The notes beneath the pieces were generated by a model that was not told the DNA's origin, made no database searches, and saw nothing but the letters and a program-made list of their open reading frames with translations. A stretch of DNA of 64,000 nucleotides from Phorcus lineatus (Eukaryota > Mollusca > Gastropoda > Trochida > Trochidae), in NCBI GenBank assembly GCA_921293015.1, contig OV121081.1, positions 79,191,022-79,255,021 on the forward strand, in the 5' to 3' direction. The stretch's first letter is position 1. Each line of letters begins with the position of its first letter. The position numbers and the translations under genes are program-made. Positions 50,455 to 62,623 of the stretch are shown piece by piece.

Positions 50455-50914
50455 AACAATTTGTATAAACTTGGCATGCAAGTGTTGATATGTCTTTTTG
50501 GTGTGGCCTTGAATGTTGGACCGGATTATAGCGGTCATTATTGAGAAATATTAAGGGAATCATGCTCGATGATCAGAATATTTATTATCAAAATTATTGA
50601 TCCCAAATTGTAAGTTGCTGGTGATTAAATGCGTTTGTGTTGATAGGAATTGTCTCGGGTGACTAATTGAAAAAAAAGGGTTTACTTTGTTACCTAGCTG
50701 TGTGAAACTTGAGGCTGAATTTCCTGCAAATCAGTTCAGAAATTGTTTGCGAGTTTGCGAGAATGGTGTGAATTTTGGTTTAAAGTTGAATTATGAGCTA
50801 TCATGTTGTTGATATACATACAATATATATCTCAGTATTCAAGAAACACCTTTGTTGCATGAACTGTTATTCCAACACAACTTTTGTACTTTACTTACTT
50901 AAGTTGGAAATAAA

Positions 50915-53900
50915 AACAAAGTATGACAATTAGTTTTGGAATTGTATATTAGTTCATCTGGCCTGAAAGACCTCATGAGCTTACGGCATTGCACCCAGCC
51001 GGCATTGCACCCAGCCGCAAACTTTTCACTTTTTAGCTCGTCTTTCCTGAAAGGTCAGATGGCCATTTTCGCTAGAATCAAGATTTTCTTATCAAGAACC
51101 AAATCGAATAGGAGGCTGAATCTTTTTGTTTTAATTTTCCGGACATGTCTCAAATTCGTAAACTTGGTGTTGACCCCTCAATCAAATATAGGTGTGGCTG
51201 GATGTACATCCTTTTAAAATGGAGACCATGTGTTAATTTCATAGTCCTGCACCTATCATATTGCCGTGGCAGGGGTCCAGGGCGAGTAACCAAAATCATA
51301 ACTAGTTGACATATGAAGCCCAAATTTCCAGAATAACATCTTTGATTAATGGAGACTTAAGTTCATATATTGGCTTGGCAGGGTGTCTATCCTTAAGTCT
51401 ACTTTTGTTTATTCTCAAGAAACCGTTGATGCCAGAGATCACAAATTTTGAATATACATTCTTTGTAAAATGGAGACTAATGAGTAAATTTAACTGCATT
51501 AAACAGTATTCGTGTCTGTTTTGGTTTTCTTCTGTCATCCAAATGTTTAATATTGTTAAATTCGTGAAAGGAAACAATAAACGAATATTAAAAAATAATA
51601 GACGAAACGTCTATTTAAGGAAACTGTTTCCAAAAATAGCAATTTGGTATCAGTCTTCTATGGAGGAATATCCAAACACCTGTTCAAATTGGGTGACCTT
51701 GACGTCATTTTCAAAGTCACTACATTCTTTGAATAGAACCAAACTACATAAAAAGCGGAAAATTTGTGTTAAGCTCAGTGTATAGATTTGGTGACATTGT
51801 GACCACGAAGGCCTCGCCCTATTAATTAATTTATATAAATTTTAGCTTCTCAAGCCGCAGTCCTAGAAAGCTGAAACCTTGGTTACAGATACCTTATCTG
51901 AGGGGTATTATGGTTTATGGATTTGGTGAACCCTTATGAGGGTCACGCCCTATTAATAATGTTCATCTTCTCCAGAAGCAAAATCTGAAAACTTTCTCCA
52001 TACTTGTTACGTTCTGTGGCCATTTGCTAAATACATCATAAATATCCTAATGAACCACTGAGGAATGTTTCTATTTTTTCGTGTGTTTTACTGTTGATGT
52101 AAAACAGTAAGTACCAATAAAGCAAATATATGTCCTTTGGATCCATGTCCTTTCACTATGATAAACATTCATCATTCACATTTATCAACTCGATGTGCTG
52201 CTACCATCGCACTCAGCATGTTGACAGCTATAAAACTGTTCATGTTGAACTATCTTATGAACGCATTAACCGTATGTATCGATGCTCGTGTCTTCACATT
52301 CTACTGTAAATGCAGTAAGAACTGAAATTTTCGCACAAGAGCGTATTAAGGAACTCTTGAAACCCGAAAAATCTTTTTTTTTTTCTTCCTACGTAAAGGT
52401 TAACCAACGCCGGTCTCGAAATTGCTAATTTGGCTGTAAGATTTGAGGTATCTTTCATAGAGGTTAAAAGCCTTTTTCTACGGACGAAAACATAACACCC
52501 TATTAAAAACCACCCATGATTCTTCGATCATATGAACTACCCAATGCTTCACACAGTAAATTGGGATGGTCCAACTTCGAATTCGCTTCAAATAATGAAT
52601 ATTTAGAAAATATTCGGATATCTTGCAAGAATGAAATGAAATTTATAAGCATTACTAATTTAAGAGATTTTATTTGCATTTTCATTTTTGACAAATTCCC
52701 GCCTTTATTGTAATGGATGTTCTATAAAGACAAGTTAAAGGGCACGTGTATGGTATGATTTATTTATAACAAGGCGTTTCAAGAAATGGCATACAGAAAT
52801 GGGGTTCAACAGATGGACGCTTGTTGGACAGTGTGATGGAGAGTATTTTACGATCAACTTCTTATGATGGATAAAAAAACATCGTCTAGATGCCATCATT
52901 GACTTCACCAAATAGTTCCCTCTTTGCACTTGCACTTGTGGTCGCATGTGAAGAACGTTTTAGAAATGGTCTCCGATACACATTTGTAGGGCGTTATCTC
53001 TTCGTAAACAATTCTGAAATAAGCAGAATACAAAATAACATCAGAGCGTTTTCGCGTAAGTAGCTGTTAATTAACCTTACCTTATCGGCATTCACACTTC
53101 AGCGACAAAAAATACCAATTTCTAACTAAAAAAATAATTCATCGTTTGGTAGTATGTTTCTCCAGCCTCTGACTTTTACCGATGTGGTACTTTCGGTTGT
53201 TCAAAACCAAAATTAGAAAAGATAAACGTGAGCAGAGCTAAAATATCCACCACCAAAGCTTGTCAATTATGGTATCAGTTGTAACTGGAAAGAAACATTT
53301 TGTTTATATACTAAAATATTAGAGTTTAATACTTGACACTCAAATCTTTGTTAAACAGAGTCGTCTTTATCCGTCGCCGATAAGAACAAATTGAAAAATT
53401 GTTAACCACTACCCAGGCAAATTACTGGTAATAAATGTAACCTAAACAAAGTAATTCTTTCACTGCTTTTCCAGAAGTTTAAACCTACAAGGCACATCTA
53501 CACTGCTAATTACCAAGTATCGTGTAGCTACATTTACATAGATTTGCTCCGGGACGTAATTCACAGTCATAAATCAGAGCCTGATGTGCTTTTCTTCAAA
53601 CATAAAAAAAGAGTAGTGTTGTACATTTCTTATCCTTCGTGTTACAGGCATGGTATTGGGCTCATTTGAAAATCCATGAACATACCTCTTTGATAACATT
53701 AAGAATTGTATCATAAAACAGAGTGAACAGCGTTACCACTCTAAAGACACAGCCCTCTCGCCCTTATGTTTTGCAGTTGAACAATTGAATTTACAATTCT
53801 GAGTCTCCATTCTAGTAAGATAACATTCTTTTTTTCTTCTTTTTTTGGTACTTCTTTTTAATATAAGAACATTGTTAATTTTTTTTATTGTACATGTGGT

Positions 53901-54979
53901 GACACAATAATAAAACAATTTTCTTCTGTAAGATAACATTCTGAATCTATTTTTTAGATTTCTAGCACTAATGGCTTAATGGGCGGAAAACAAAAGGAGA
54001 TTTGAGGTTGGACCCTCTTCCACACCAATACTTTAATGTGGATCAAGACCAAAATATACATACATTAATCTCCATGTAACAAAGAAATTAAGGAAATTCG
54101 AGCTTTCTATGCACCTTGTTTTGGTTTCGGTAAACCACCCCAGAATTGCACCCTGCAACGCCCTTATGTTTTGGGTTAGGACAATGACACTTACTTTATT
54201 ATCAACAATTATTAGAAGACGGATTTCTTCGTCGGCATCCTTCAAAGATGATAATTTTAAAATTTCTATTCCTAGAACTATGGGTGTATGAAGAAAAGAC
54301 GAAAGAAGATTTAAGGGTGGTCACCTAGCCATGCCTAAATTAATTTTGAGGAGGGTCAAAATCACATCAAATTTAGTCCCAAAAATGATATTCTGAAAAC
54401 ATATGAATTCAATTTAACTTGGTGTGGGAGCAGAAGTCATTTAAAGGTCTAAGGAAAAAACTGCCATGCCGCTATTTGAAAGGGTTCTGGACTAAAAAAA
54501 CAAACTAGTAACCTTTAAGAAAATTTAATGTTCGTGGGCGATTAAGTTGTTGAGGAAAAGTCGAAAATGTGGAAAGTCTATGGACGACGCCAAACGGAAG
54601 ATGTCATAACGCATGTGTTGTTGTTGGCCATGTGAGATAAAAATGCGCAGAGAGTATTCAAATGACGTCATAGCCTGAAAATTGTGATCACCTTTTTTTG
54701 AACATTAAAACGGTTGGATGTAAGGGTACTGTCTCGACTACAGATTCAGAGTGGAATAATCTTTACGGAATCTTATGTTAATAAACGTTTTCATTTGAAA
54801 TTTGAAATTCTATTACTTTCCAAAACAACTTAAACGGCCACCCATACTTTTTTCTTGAGCCAGTGTTCAACACCATTCTATCCCCACAGAGGTGGCTCCG
54901 TCATAAATTCTAAACTATAGATATTTATGACGGTGATACCTCTTAGAGGAAAAAATGTATAAACACAAAGTTTAAAGTT
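50915..54979. other. Intergenic; no gene recognised; degenerate ~125-bp repeats at 51.2-51.5 kb
   Basis: No exon with support. Near 51216, 51347 and 51467 a block ending 'aatggagac' recurs, the last two preceded by 'caaattt' and a CATC/CATT-CTTTG word. At 50985-51015 a 16-bp unit 'ggcattgcacccagcc' is duplicated in tandem. Two 'gccctattaat' blocks occur near 51820 and 51950. A 159-codon open frame at 51306-51785 runs through these repeats and looks noncoding. Confidence 0.4.
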
Positions 54980-57900
54980 TTAAAACCTGTATTTGACGCA
55001 TTTCTCCTCGTGCCACCAGTCGCCACACTCCGCGACTTCTGCCACCTTCCTGGACGTGAAGAGTTTGCCGCAGTCCTTGTTCTCTCTGTATTTGCTGTAA
55101 GCATACAAGTACCATTCACAGGCGACACTTGCGCATTTCGACTTGTTCACAAGTGTTTTCAACAGACTGACATTTCCTGTAGATATCATTGTAATGATAA
55201 CTGGATGCATTGCAATTCGAATTGTGACGCATTCACTCATTAAAATGATATCTACATCAAGTGTCGTCTGAAGTGTTTTATTTCCAAATATACATTTACT
55301 TCACGTGCGACCTTCTTCATCATTGTATGTATGTATGTGTGTATGTATGTATGTATGTATGTATGTATATACATGACACAAAAGTCTGGAAATGATTTGT
55401 ATCCCCGGCCGGTTTCACACTGTTCAGTGATCATTATGGGGCCTTTATGCCATGCTATGACGACACATATCTATACACCTTCTTTACATAAAATCCGGAT
55501 GATGTCCATTTTAAACCTTGTCCATGGAATACGATAGTTTTAAGAAGTCCACGGTTTGATTAAAATCAATATCCGATGAAATATAAGTTTTAAGATACCG
55601 CCTCTATCGAGATAGGAACGCATTGGGAGCTTCCTCTCCACATGGTGTGACTAAAGCTCGGTTAGGTGCATGTTGTTTTACCAGATTTGTGCAGACAAGA
55701 CCTAGTTATGAATCCATCTTTCATCCTGTGTATTAAGTCTGTCCAAAGGTTTTTGCCTAGTATCCTTTACTCATACCAAAAAAGCCTTTGAACAAGTGAC
55801 TGCCCTGCTTCTGAAAAGATTTCAGCAACATGGGAATCCAAGGTGCAAACATCGTTTGCATGTTCAAATTATCATGAACGATTTTTCCACAGACCCTACA
55901 CCTATTTTGTACTTTTAAGACACTTTTGAAATTGCAAAGATTTTACACAATATTTTGTACACATGTATCAATCTAAACATGGAATCGAAACTGTTAACTG
56001 CTGATTTCAATCCAAATTTATCATGGTTAATTCATTTCCTTGAGCAGGAACAATCTTTATTAACACTTAATATGTTAATAGTTTTACTTATCTTTGGTGC
56101 AAAAAGAAGTTAAACATAGATTATTATGTTATGTTTTCTTTAAACTGTGGTCATATAGACAATGGCCATTCAATTCCCGCAAATAGACGTGCACCACGAG
56201 GGGATCTTGCCAATGTATCTACCTAAAATTCTTATTGTTGCAACTTTATATTTAGAAAGTTAAAAGAAATCCATTATCTACAGATTGTATGCAGTGTTAA
56301 GCTAATGTGTAAACAACGCAAAAGTGAGCACAGCTCACATACCCCGCCCATAGTTTGATCGCCTTTAAGCAATATTAGTTTTTTGAAAAAACATGTGCAG
56401 TTAATCATATTAATGAAAGGTGAAGTTACACATTTGGGCAATTAATAGGCAACAAAAAGTTAAAGTATATGAACAAACTTGTATTTTTGTTTTGTTTTTG
56501 GTCATTATTTCAAGGAAAATTTGCACCTAGGAGTTGTAACCACTGAAAGACATATCAAACTTAGATTATTGGAAACTTTGAGAAACGAATTTGGCCTTGT
56601 TTTATTGGCTCCCTGGAGTTTTAACCCCTAAAAGACACATCAACACCAAAAGTAACATTCATACCAAATCTTGACGTCGGGTTCAAGTTAGATCATTCAC
56701 GAGGGTTCATATAACATGGACCGTCCCTGTCGGTAAAAGCTTAATTTATCATGAAAAATGTCAGGACATGTGACTTAACGGGTTGTGCAGAGAAAACTTC
56801 CAATTAATCGAATTAATCTCATAGCAGAGTCAATATATTAAGTTAAGATTACTCCTCGGAACACTATTTTATTTTAGACTGAAAAAGTCCACTTTTCCTA
56901 ACTCAAGTTTCTTTTCTCGCAACATTTTCTCAAGTTTTTTTGAGGAATTTATATGAAAGGGTTTTTCACCCTGAGTCGAGGACGAAAAACTTAAATCCTT
57001 CTGGATTTTTAAAAACATGAACAAATAGCATGCATACTAAGATTTGAACAATTGCGTCATATGTTCATTCCTCAGCTTCGTTCATCACACAATTGTTATA
57101 TGAAATTAATTTCAAAGGGTCAGATGTCATTGTTTAACTGTGATTGAAGTCAACGATTAACACTGTTGGGAATAACGGAGCTTCGGAGCGTTTTTCCCTT
57201 TACTAAATGCCATCGTGACACTTCTCATTATGAAACCATATGTCGCGTCATTCATGCGTCCATTTGTATTATCGCTTAAAACGTCTTTCTAGTTTCAGGT
57301 TTGAAAAGTAGAAATGTGTGTGGGGGTGTGGGTGCGTGTGTGCGTGTGTGTATGTGTGTATGTGTATGTATGTATGTATATGTATCAATGTATTCTCCAA
57401 GTTGATCTAATATCAACTTACGGATTGGAGTGAGAGAAACAGTCACACATACGAGGAATACAAATGACACCTGGTTTACCAATTAATACGTACTATATTT
57501 TCTTGTAGAGAGTTTTGGTTACAACACACTCTTCACAACATGTCGTGGTGGGTCTTTCTACAGGCGAATCTAGAACAAAGAGGCATTGACAACTGCAACC
57601 ATGAACTATTTGACGTTACGGTGTTAAATATGAAGCAGTTAAAATTAGCTGTTGATATTGATATGGTTTATTCAGGAAACAGGTCACCGGTCCACTTCAC
57701 ATGTACATTTCATTATAATATAACATTGTAGCGCCAGGAAATTACAATTTGAAAAACATACAAGACGCAAGAAATACAAACTTTGCCTAACAAGTGACTA
57801 TATTATGATTAATAGAATCAAAAAGTTGTACAAGTTTGTGTATAGTTGGGTTGATATGATAATATTGCGGTAGTAACTGTTTATGTAAGCTATCGTAAAA

Positions 57901-60114
57901 TGGACACTGTAAACAGAAATGTTACTCACTTTCAACAAATGGAATTATACATAATGAACAAAATAAATTAGGTCTTTCAATATTTAACATTGTATGTAAG
58001 GGTATGAGAAGTAGTCAAACATATTTAAAAAAACAATATTTCTCTGAAGTTTTATCATACTTTACGTTCTATCCATTATGTAATGAAATCTGGATAAATG
58101 CTATGATACACCTCGTATGACAAAACATCTTAATTCATAGTCAAGGATACAAGAGTAAGGCCCTCATGTGGCGATGACAAATGAACCTGGACACCTTGAC
58201 TAATGAACCTGGACACCTTGACTATTGAACCTTCACTAATGAACCTGGACACCTTGACTAATGAACCTGGACACCTTGACTAATGAACCTTGACACCTTG
58301 ACTAATGAACCTGGACACCTTGACTAATGAACCTGGACACCTTGACTAATGAACCTGGACACCTTGACTAATGAACCTTGACACCTTGACTAATGAACCT
58401 GGACACCTTGACTAATGAACCTGGACACCTTGACTAATGAACCTGGACACCTTGACTATTGAACCTGGACTAATGAACCTGGACACCTTGACTAATGAAC
58501 CTGGACACCTTGACTATTGAACCTTGACTAATGAACCTGGACACCTCGACTAATGAACCTTGACACCTTGACTAATGAACCTGGACACCTTGACTAATGA
58601 ACCTTGACACCTTGACTAATGAACCTGGACACCTTGACTAATGAACCTCAACACCTTGACTAATGAACCTTGACTAATGAACTTCGACATCTCGACTAAT
58701 GAACCTGGACACCTTGACTAATGAACCTGGACACCGTGACTAATGAACCTCGACACCTTGACCTTGAACCTCGACCAATAAACCTTGACACATTGACTAG
58801 TGAACCTCGACACCTTGACTAATGAACCTCGACACCTTGACTCATGAACCTTGCCTAATGAACCTTGACACCTTGACCTTGAACAATTTCAAGTAAAATA
58901 CAAATATAAACTGTCTTACCCAATGTAATAAAAGATGCTTTTCCATCTCGTGATAAGTTTGAGAATTTCAGGACTTCTTTTATAAAATCAACAGCAGATA
59001 TCCCGAGTTATTCATATATTTAGTGTTGTCAATGATAAATACTAAAACGGGTACATTCGCCATAACCTAATTCTTTTGGATCTTCATTTATTATATTTCG
59101 AATGGTGAAATATGCCATTTATCGGTGAAAATAAAACCCGTATTTTCACTGAGTGAAATAAAAATGGTATTCTACTCTGTAAAATGATGCAACAATCATA
59201 TGACGTCGTCTGTGACGTCATGAAACAATTGAATGACGTCATGCAACACCCGCGCTAGCAAAGCTGTTTAGCTTCTCCATTCATATAGTTAGGGTCATTG
59301 GAAACATAATAAATAGAACATTTGACATTTCTCGTCGAATACCATGGATATCTCATCTCCTGAAGTAGAAAATCATATATTTACACTCGTGGCTACGCCA
59401 CTCGTGAAAATATAAATTTCTACTTCACTCGATGAGATATCCATGGTATTCGACGAGAAATGTCAAATATCCTCTATTTATTTAAATAACATCTAATCAT
59501 GCGTCGTTGTAAATGATATGTCAAGAGAACGTAGGCAAGGGGATCCTATATTCCCTCATATTTTCCTATGCCCGGAAATTTTGGCCATAAATACAAAAAA
59601 CTAAAAATGGAATAACAACTGGAGACGGCGAATATCTTATTTCATTGATGACACCTCACTTTAACGGCAATATGATGCTTACAGGCGACATTTGAAACAC
59701 TAAACAAATATATGTTTAATGTTACTTTACTTTTATGTTATCATTAATGATAACATAAAAGTTGATTGAAAAACAATCATCTTCAAACATTATTTTCATG
59801 AAGGTATTACAATACGATACGTTCTGGGCAATATCTATACTACCTGGCTATTGAACAACTAAAAGGATTGACGTAGTGTTTGTAAAACTATACAATCTTA
59901 CAGATGATGATAAAATTCATTATTCATGCAATAAACATAATTCTAACAGAAGTTGCAGTGACAAATTGGGGAACATAATTGAAGGTAAAATGCAAGGTAA
60001 AGTCTAATACATTGTATGTAATTTTCTGGATTCTGCCCAAAAAGGAATTATCCTAGACTAACCTTGTGAGGATGGCAGAATGAGCACCAACAGACATGCC
60101 AAGTAAAAGAACAT
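54980..60114 (-). CDS. Secreted cysteine-rich peptide, two exons, 82 aa
   Basis: Minus strand. Exon 1 is 60114-60063: ATG, then MFFYLACLLVLILPSSQ, a clear signal peptide, ending CAAG|GTTAGT in phase 1. Exon 2 is 55176-54980: after ATCTACAG, a Gly completes the split codon, followed by 64 residues to TAA (54982-54980). The phases join exactly. The mature part (~64 residues) has Cys at positions 32, 37, 53, 68 and 77 of the precursor, motifs KCASVACEW and ECGDWWHEEKC, and two N-glycosylation sequons (NVS, NKS). Charged and aromatic residues are frequent, codon usage looks coding. It should be exported; the odd Cys number suggests a dimer or one free thiol. No family recognised. Role unknown. 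The ~4.9-kb intron holds simple repeats, a minisatellite and a MITE. The link between the two exons is inference from phase, distance and the signal peptide. Confidence 0.55.
55324..55370. repeat. (GTAT)n microsatellite
   Basis: About eleven GTAT units with one GTGT interruption, in the intron of the secreted-peptide gene. Confidence 0.9.
57313..57386. repeat. GT-rich microsatellite
   Basis: Mixed GT, GTGC and GTAT units, running into GTAT units at its right end. Intronic to the minus-strand secreted-peptide gene. Confidence 0.85.
58180..58884. repeat. 22-bp minisatellite, about 32 units
   Basis: Tandem units built from 'aatgaacctggacacc' plus 'ttgact'. Central copies are almost identical. 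Copies toward the right edge carry GG to CG/TG changes and look older. Several half-length units (about 12-14 bp) interrupt the register. The array lies in the intron of the secreted-peptide gene, about 1.2 kb from its first exon. Confidence 0.95.
59321..59467. mobile_element. 147-bp near-perfect palindrome (MITE)
   Basis: The outer 37 bases (59321-59357) are repeated exactly in inverse orientation at 59431-59467. The inner bases continue the symmetry with a few mismatches to a centre near 59394 ('cgtggctacgccactcg'). Outside, AATAAATAGA and CTCTATTTATT extend the symmetry, so the element may reach about 59308-59482. Single-stranded, it would fold into one long hairpin. Confidence 0.8.
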
Positions 60115-60779
60115 GGTTGGTTCTGTTGTTTGCGCAATTGCAACACACGCGTATAACTCAAGCCTCTAAAACCGCAAACTCGACACACGCACGTGAAAAC
60201 TGTGCAGGCGACTCGTGCTTTTCGTGGTAAAGACTTGGCAGAGATCAACGTTTTTTTCTTAACGTTTCATTCGTCCCAAGCGAAAATTAATATTTGAATT
60301 ACAATCCATAATTCAAATCATTTACATCTTTTGACAATTACAGACTTTAGATGAATTTTTCCATCAGCCACACTCAAGTAGCTTACGTGTAAAAGATAAG
60401 ACAATATCCTTCTGAATATAAAAAAACCCAAAAAATTTTCAGCTTAGCTATTTGTGGGAATTCAGTTTGAAGACTTATCGTCAATTGATATTGATATATA
60501 TACTTGACCATTCAAACCAATTAAAACATAATATGATAATATATATAATACAATATATTAACAGCATAAACGTCTGCACTTCAACCTACTCCGTTGTACA
60601 AACCTATTCTTGTTCATGTACATATCAATTCTTAAGATCATGTCCAGTATCACTTTCTTGATAACAGTATCGACACCGAAACGGAGCATTCCTCCAATAG
60701 ATAAGTTGTAAATCCAAAATCAAAAAACTTATTCTCTATTCATCTTACAAAGTTCTAAATGTCTCTCACAAATGATGTT
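60115..60779. other. Upstream region of the secreted-peptide gene
   Basis: Contains the presumed 5' leader and promoter of the minus-strand gene. A minus-strand TTTATATT near 60418-60425 is a weak TATA candidate about 300 bp above the ATG. Nothing else recognised. Confidence 0.35.
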
Positions 60780-61960
60780 TCATGGTCCAGCTTTAAAGAA
60801 GACACCATCAAGAAGTCAAAAAAGGAAACAGGTTAACAGATGCTTTGTTTGATCTCGTCATTACATATCGTATTTAGCATATGCAGATCGCAATTCTTCT
60901 CGGTATAGACAATCTCATTAAACTCAGCTCGAAACTAGTCCCTCCTATCTCGCTGCGTTTCTTGATCAAGAAACGGAGCGAAGTACGAGGGGCAGGTTTT
61001 GAGCTGATTTTAATGAGATTTTGATTAAAAGTCTTGTGCTTCATTTCAAGAGCATGTAAATTTGGCAAATTGAGTAATGGAAAGTAATTCATTTATAACT
61101 TCATTTAGAACTGTTAGTATCCATTAAGTACCTGTATTAGTTACTTGTTACTTATCTCCTCGTGATTGTGTTTCTTATTTTTGATGTTTTCATTTTTCTT
61201 CATATGGAAATCCTGATAGGTCATTCACAATTTATCAATTAAAGGATCTCCTTTAGTATTTCTTCCTCAGACACGTGAAATTCTCACTTCCATACCGTAA
61301 AGTATGATTTTCAATAAAGCTTTAGGTTTTTGGGTTTTGCGGACAAAAATTTTGCCATTCACTTTCTTTCGACACATTGCAGTCAAACCGAGGTCATTTG
61401 CAAGACATGTATAATACATTCTGCGGATATGGTAGATGTAGATAGAGCATAGTTTATAGCACTGAAACGGTTTCCTAGATGTTTCACGGTCAAGTTTTAC
61501 AGAAGACATCAGCAAGAATCAACGGATTATAAAAGGTTAACAAATGGTATGTTTCTGTATTGATCACGCATCTTATCAAGCATCTACAGTTCGGTATGTT
61601 TCTGTATTGATCACGCATCTTATCAAGCATCTACAGTTCGGTATGTTTCTGTATTGATCACGCATCTTATCAAGCATCTACAGTTCGGTATGTTTCTGTA
61701 TTGATCGCGCATCTTATCAAGCATCTACAGTTCGGTATGTTTCTGTATTGATCACGCATCTTATCAAGCATCTACAGTTCGATATGTTTCTGTATTGATC
61801 ACGCATCTTATCAAGCATCTACAGTTCGGTACTCTTCTCAATATAGAAGTTGTCAACAGAGAACACATTACTGTTAAATTGTATTTAGGAATGTGTTCTT
61901 CTCGTGATAGTGTTACTTGTTGTTGATGAGTGCAGTTTTACTCATTGATATCCTGATAGT
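60780..61960. repeat. Diverged direct duplication of ~700 bp
   Basis: The segment 60780-61210 aligns with 61480-61960. Shared ordered blocks are AGAAGACA(C/T)CA..AAGAA, AGGTTAACA, 'cttctc', 'ctcgtgat' with 'gtgtt', and 'atcctgatag'. The second copy contains the six-copy 47-bp array where the first has a single related stretch. Confidence 0.55.
61546..61827. repeat. 47-bp tandem repeat, exactly six copies
   Basis: Each unit starts GGTATGTTTCTGTATTGATC and ends CATCTACAGTTC; six units fill 282 bp. Only two substitutions are seen (an A to G in unit 4 and a G to A at the start of unit 6), so amplification is recent. Confidence 0.97.
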
Positions 61961-62084
61961 CGATTTTCATTGTAGCATTAGGTTTTGGCTTTTCTTCAAA
62001 GAATTACTGGAATAATATAGCACATCCTTCATATCCATGTTTAGTAAGCGTTTCATTAGAATCACAGATTCGTCGAAATACTCA

Positions 62085-62623
62085 TTATTATGACGTCGAT
62101 CGCAGCGGTCGCAGACTTTTAAATAAGCGACTAATTTTCAGCAATTTAGCGTTTGCGTTTCCACAAAATTACTTGTACGATTCTACTGCAACAAAAAAGT
62201 GATACATATCCTTCTAGTAGCGAGCACATTGAGACAGAGATGCGTTTGTTATGACAGGTCGGATAGATCGTAAGTAGGTCCCAAGACAATCACACAACCG
62301 TATTGGCGATTATTCATGCGAGTGAGTAGGACCAAGCTGAGACCACAGCCACAGTTTCTGCGATCAGCATGCGATCGAGTTACGATCGACTGACGTCCGT
62401 TACGATGCTTGGTGCGATCAAGTGAGATCACATTACGAAATTTGCGTGTCATGTACGACTCGAGTACGACCATGGCGACATTTCACACGACCGCATTGAG
62501 ATAAATGCGACCTCATTACAACTTTTTGCAAGACCCGTCGGGTCAGAAATATAAAAATAACTGCGAGCAGCTGCATTCATGCCTTTCTGAGTCCGACTGG
62601 CATACCGATAGGACCTAGAGAGT
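62085..62623 (+). promoter_or_regulatory. 5' flank of Harbinger transposase, ATCG-rich, with TATA box
   Basis: The stretch 62085-62520 is dense in GATCG, GCGATC and TGCGAC words, like the subterminal repeats of many transposons. TATAAAA at 62550-62556 lies about 70 bp before the transposase ATG. The outer end of the element could not be placed. Confidence 0.45.

Noticed and set aside
51306..51785. 159-codon plus-strand frame
   Set aside because: Runs through degenerate repeats, has no domain and resembles translated AT-rich noncoding DNA.
57276..57482. Signal-peptide-like minus-strand frame in the secreted-peptide intron
   Set aside because: It lacks an ATG before the hydrophobic stretch and ends in translated GT microsatellite; the exon at 60114-60063 is far better.
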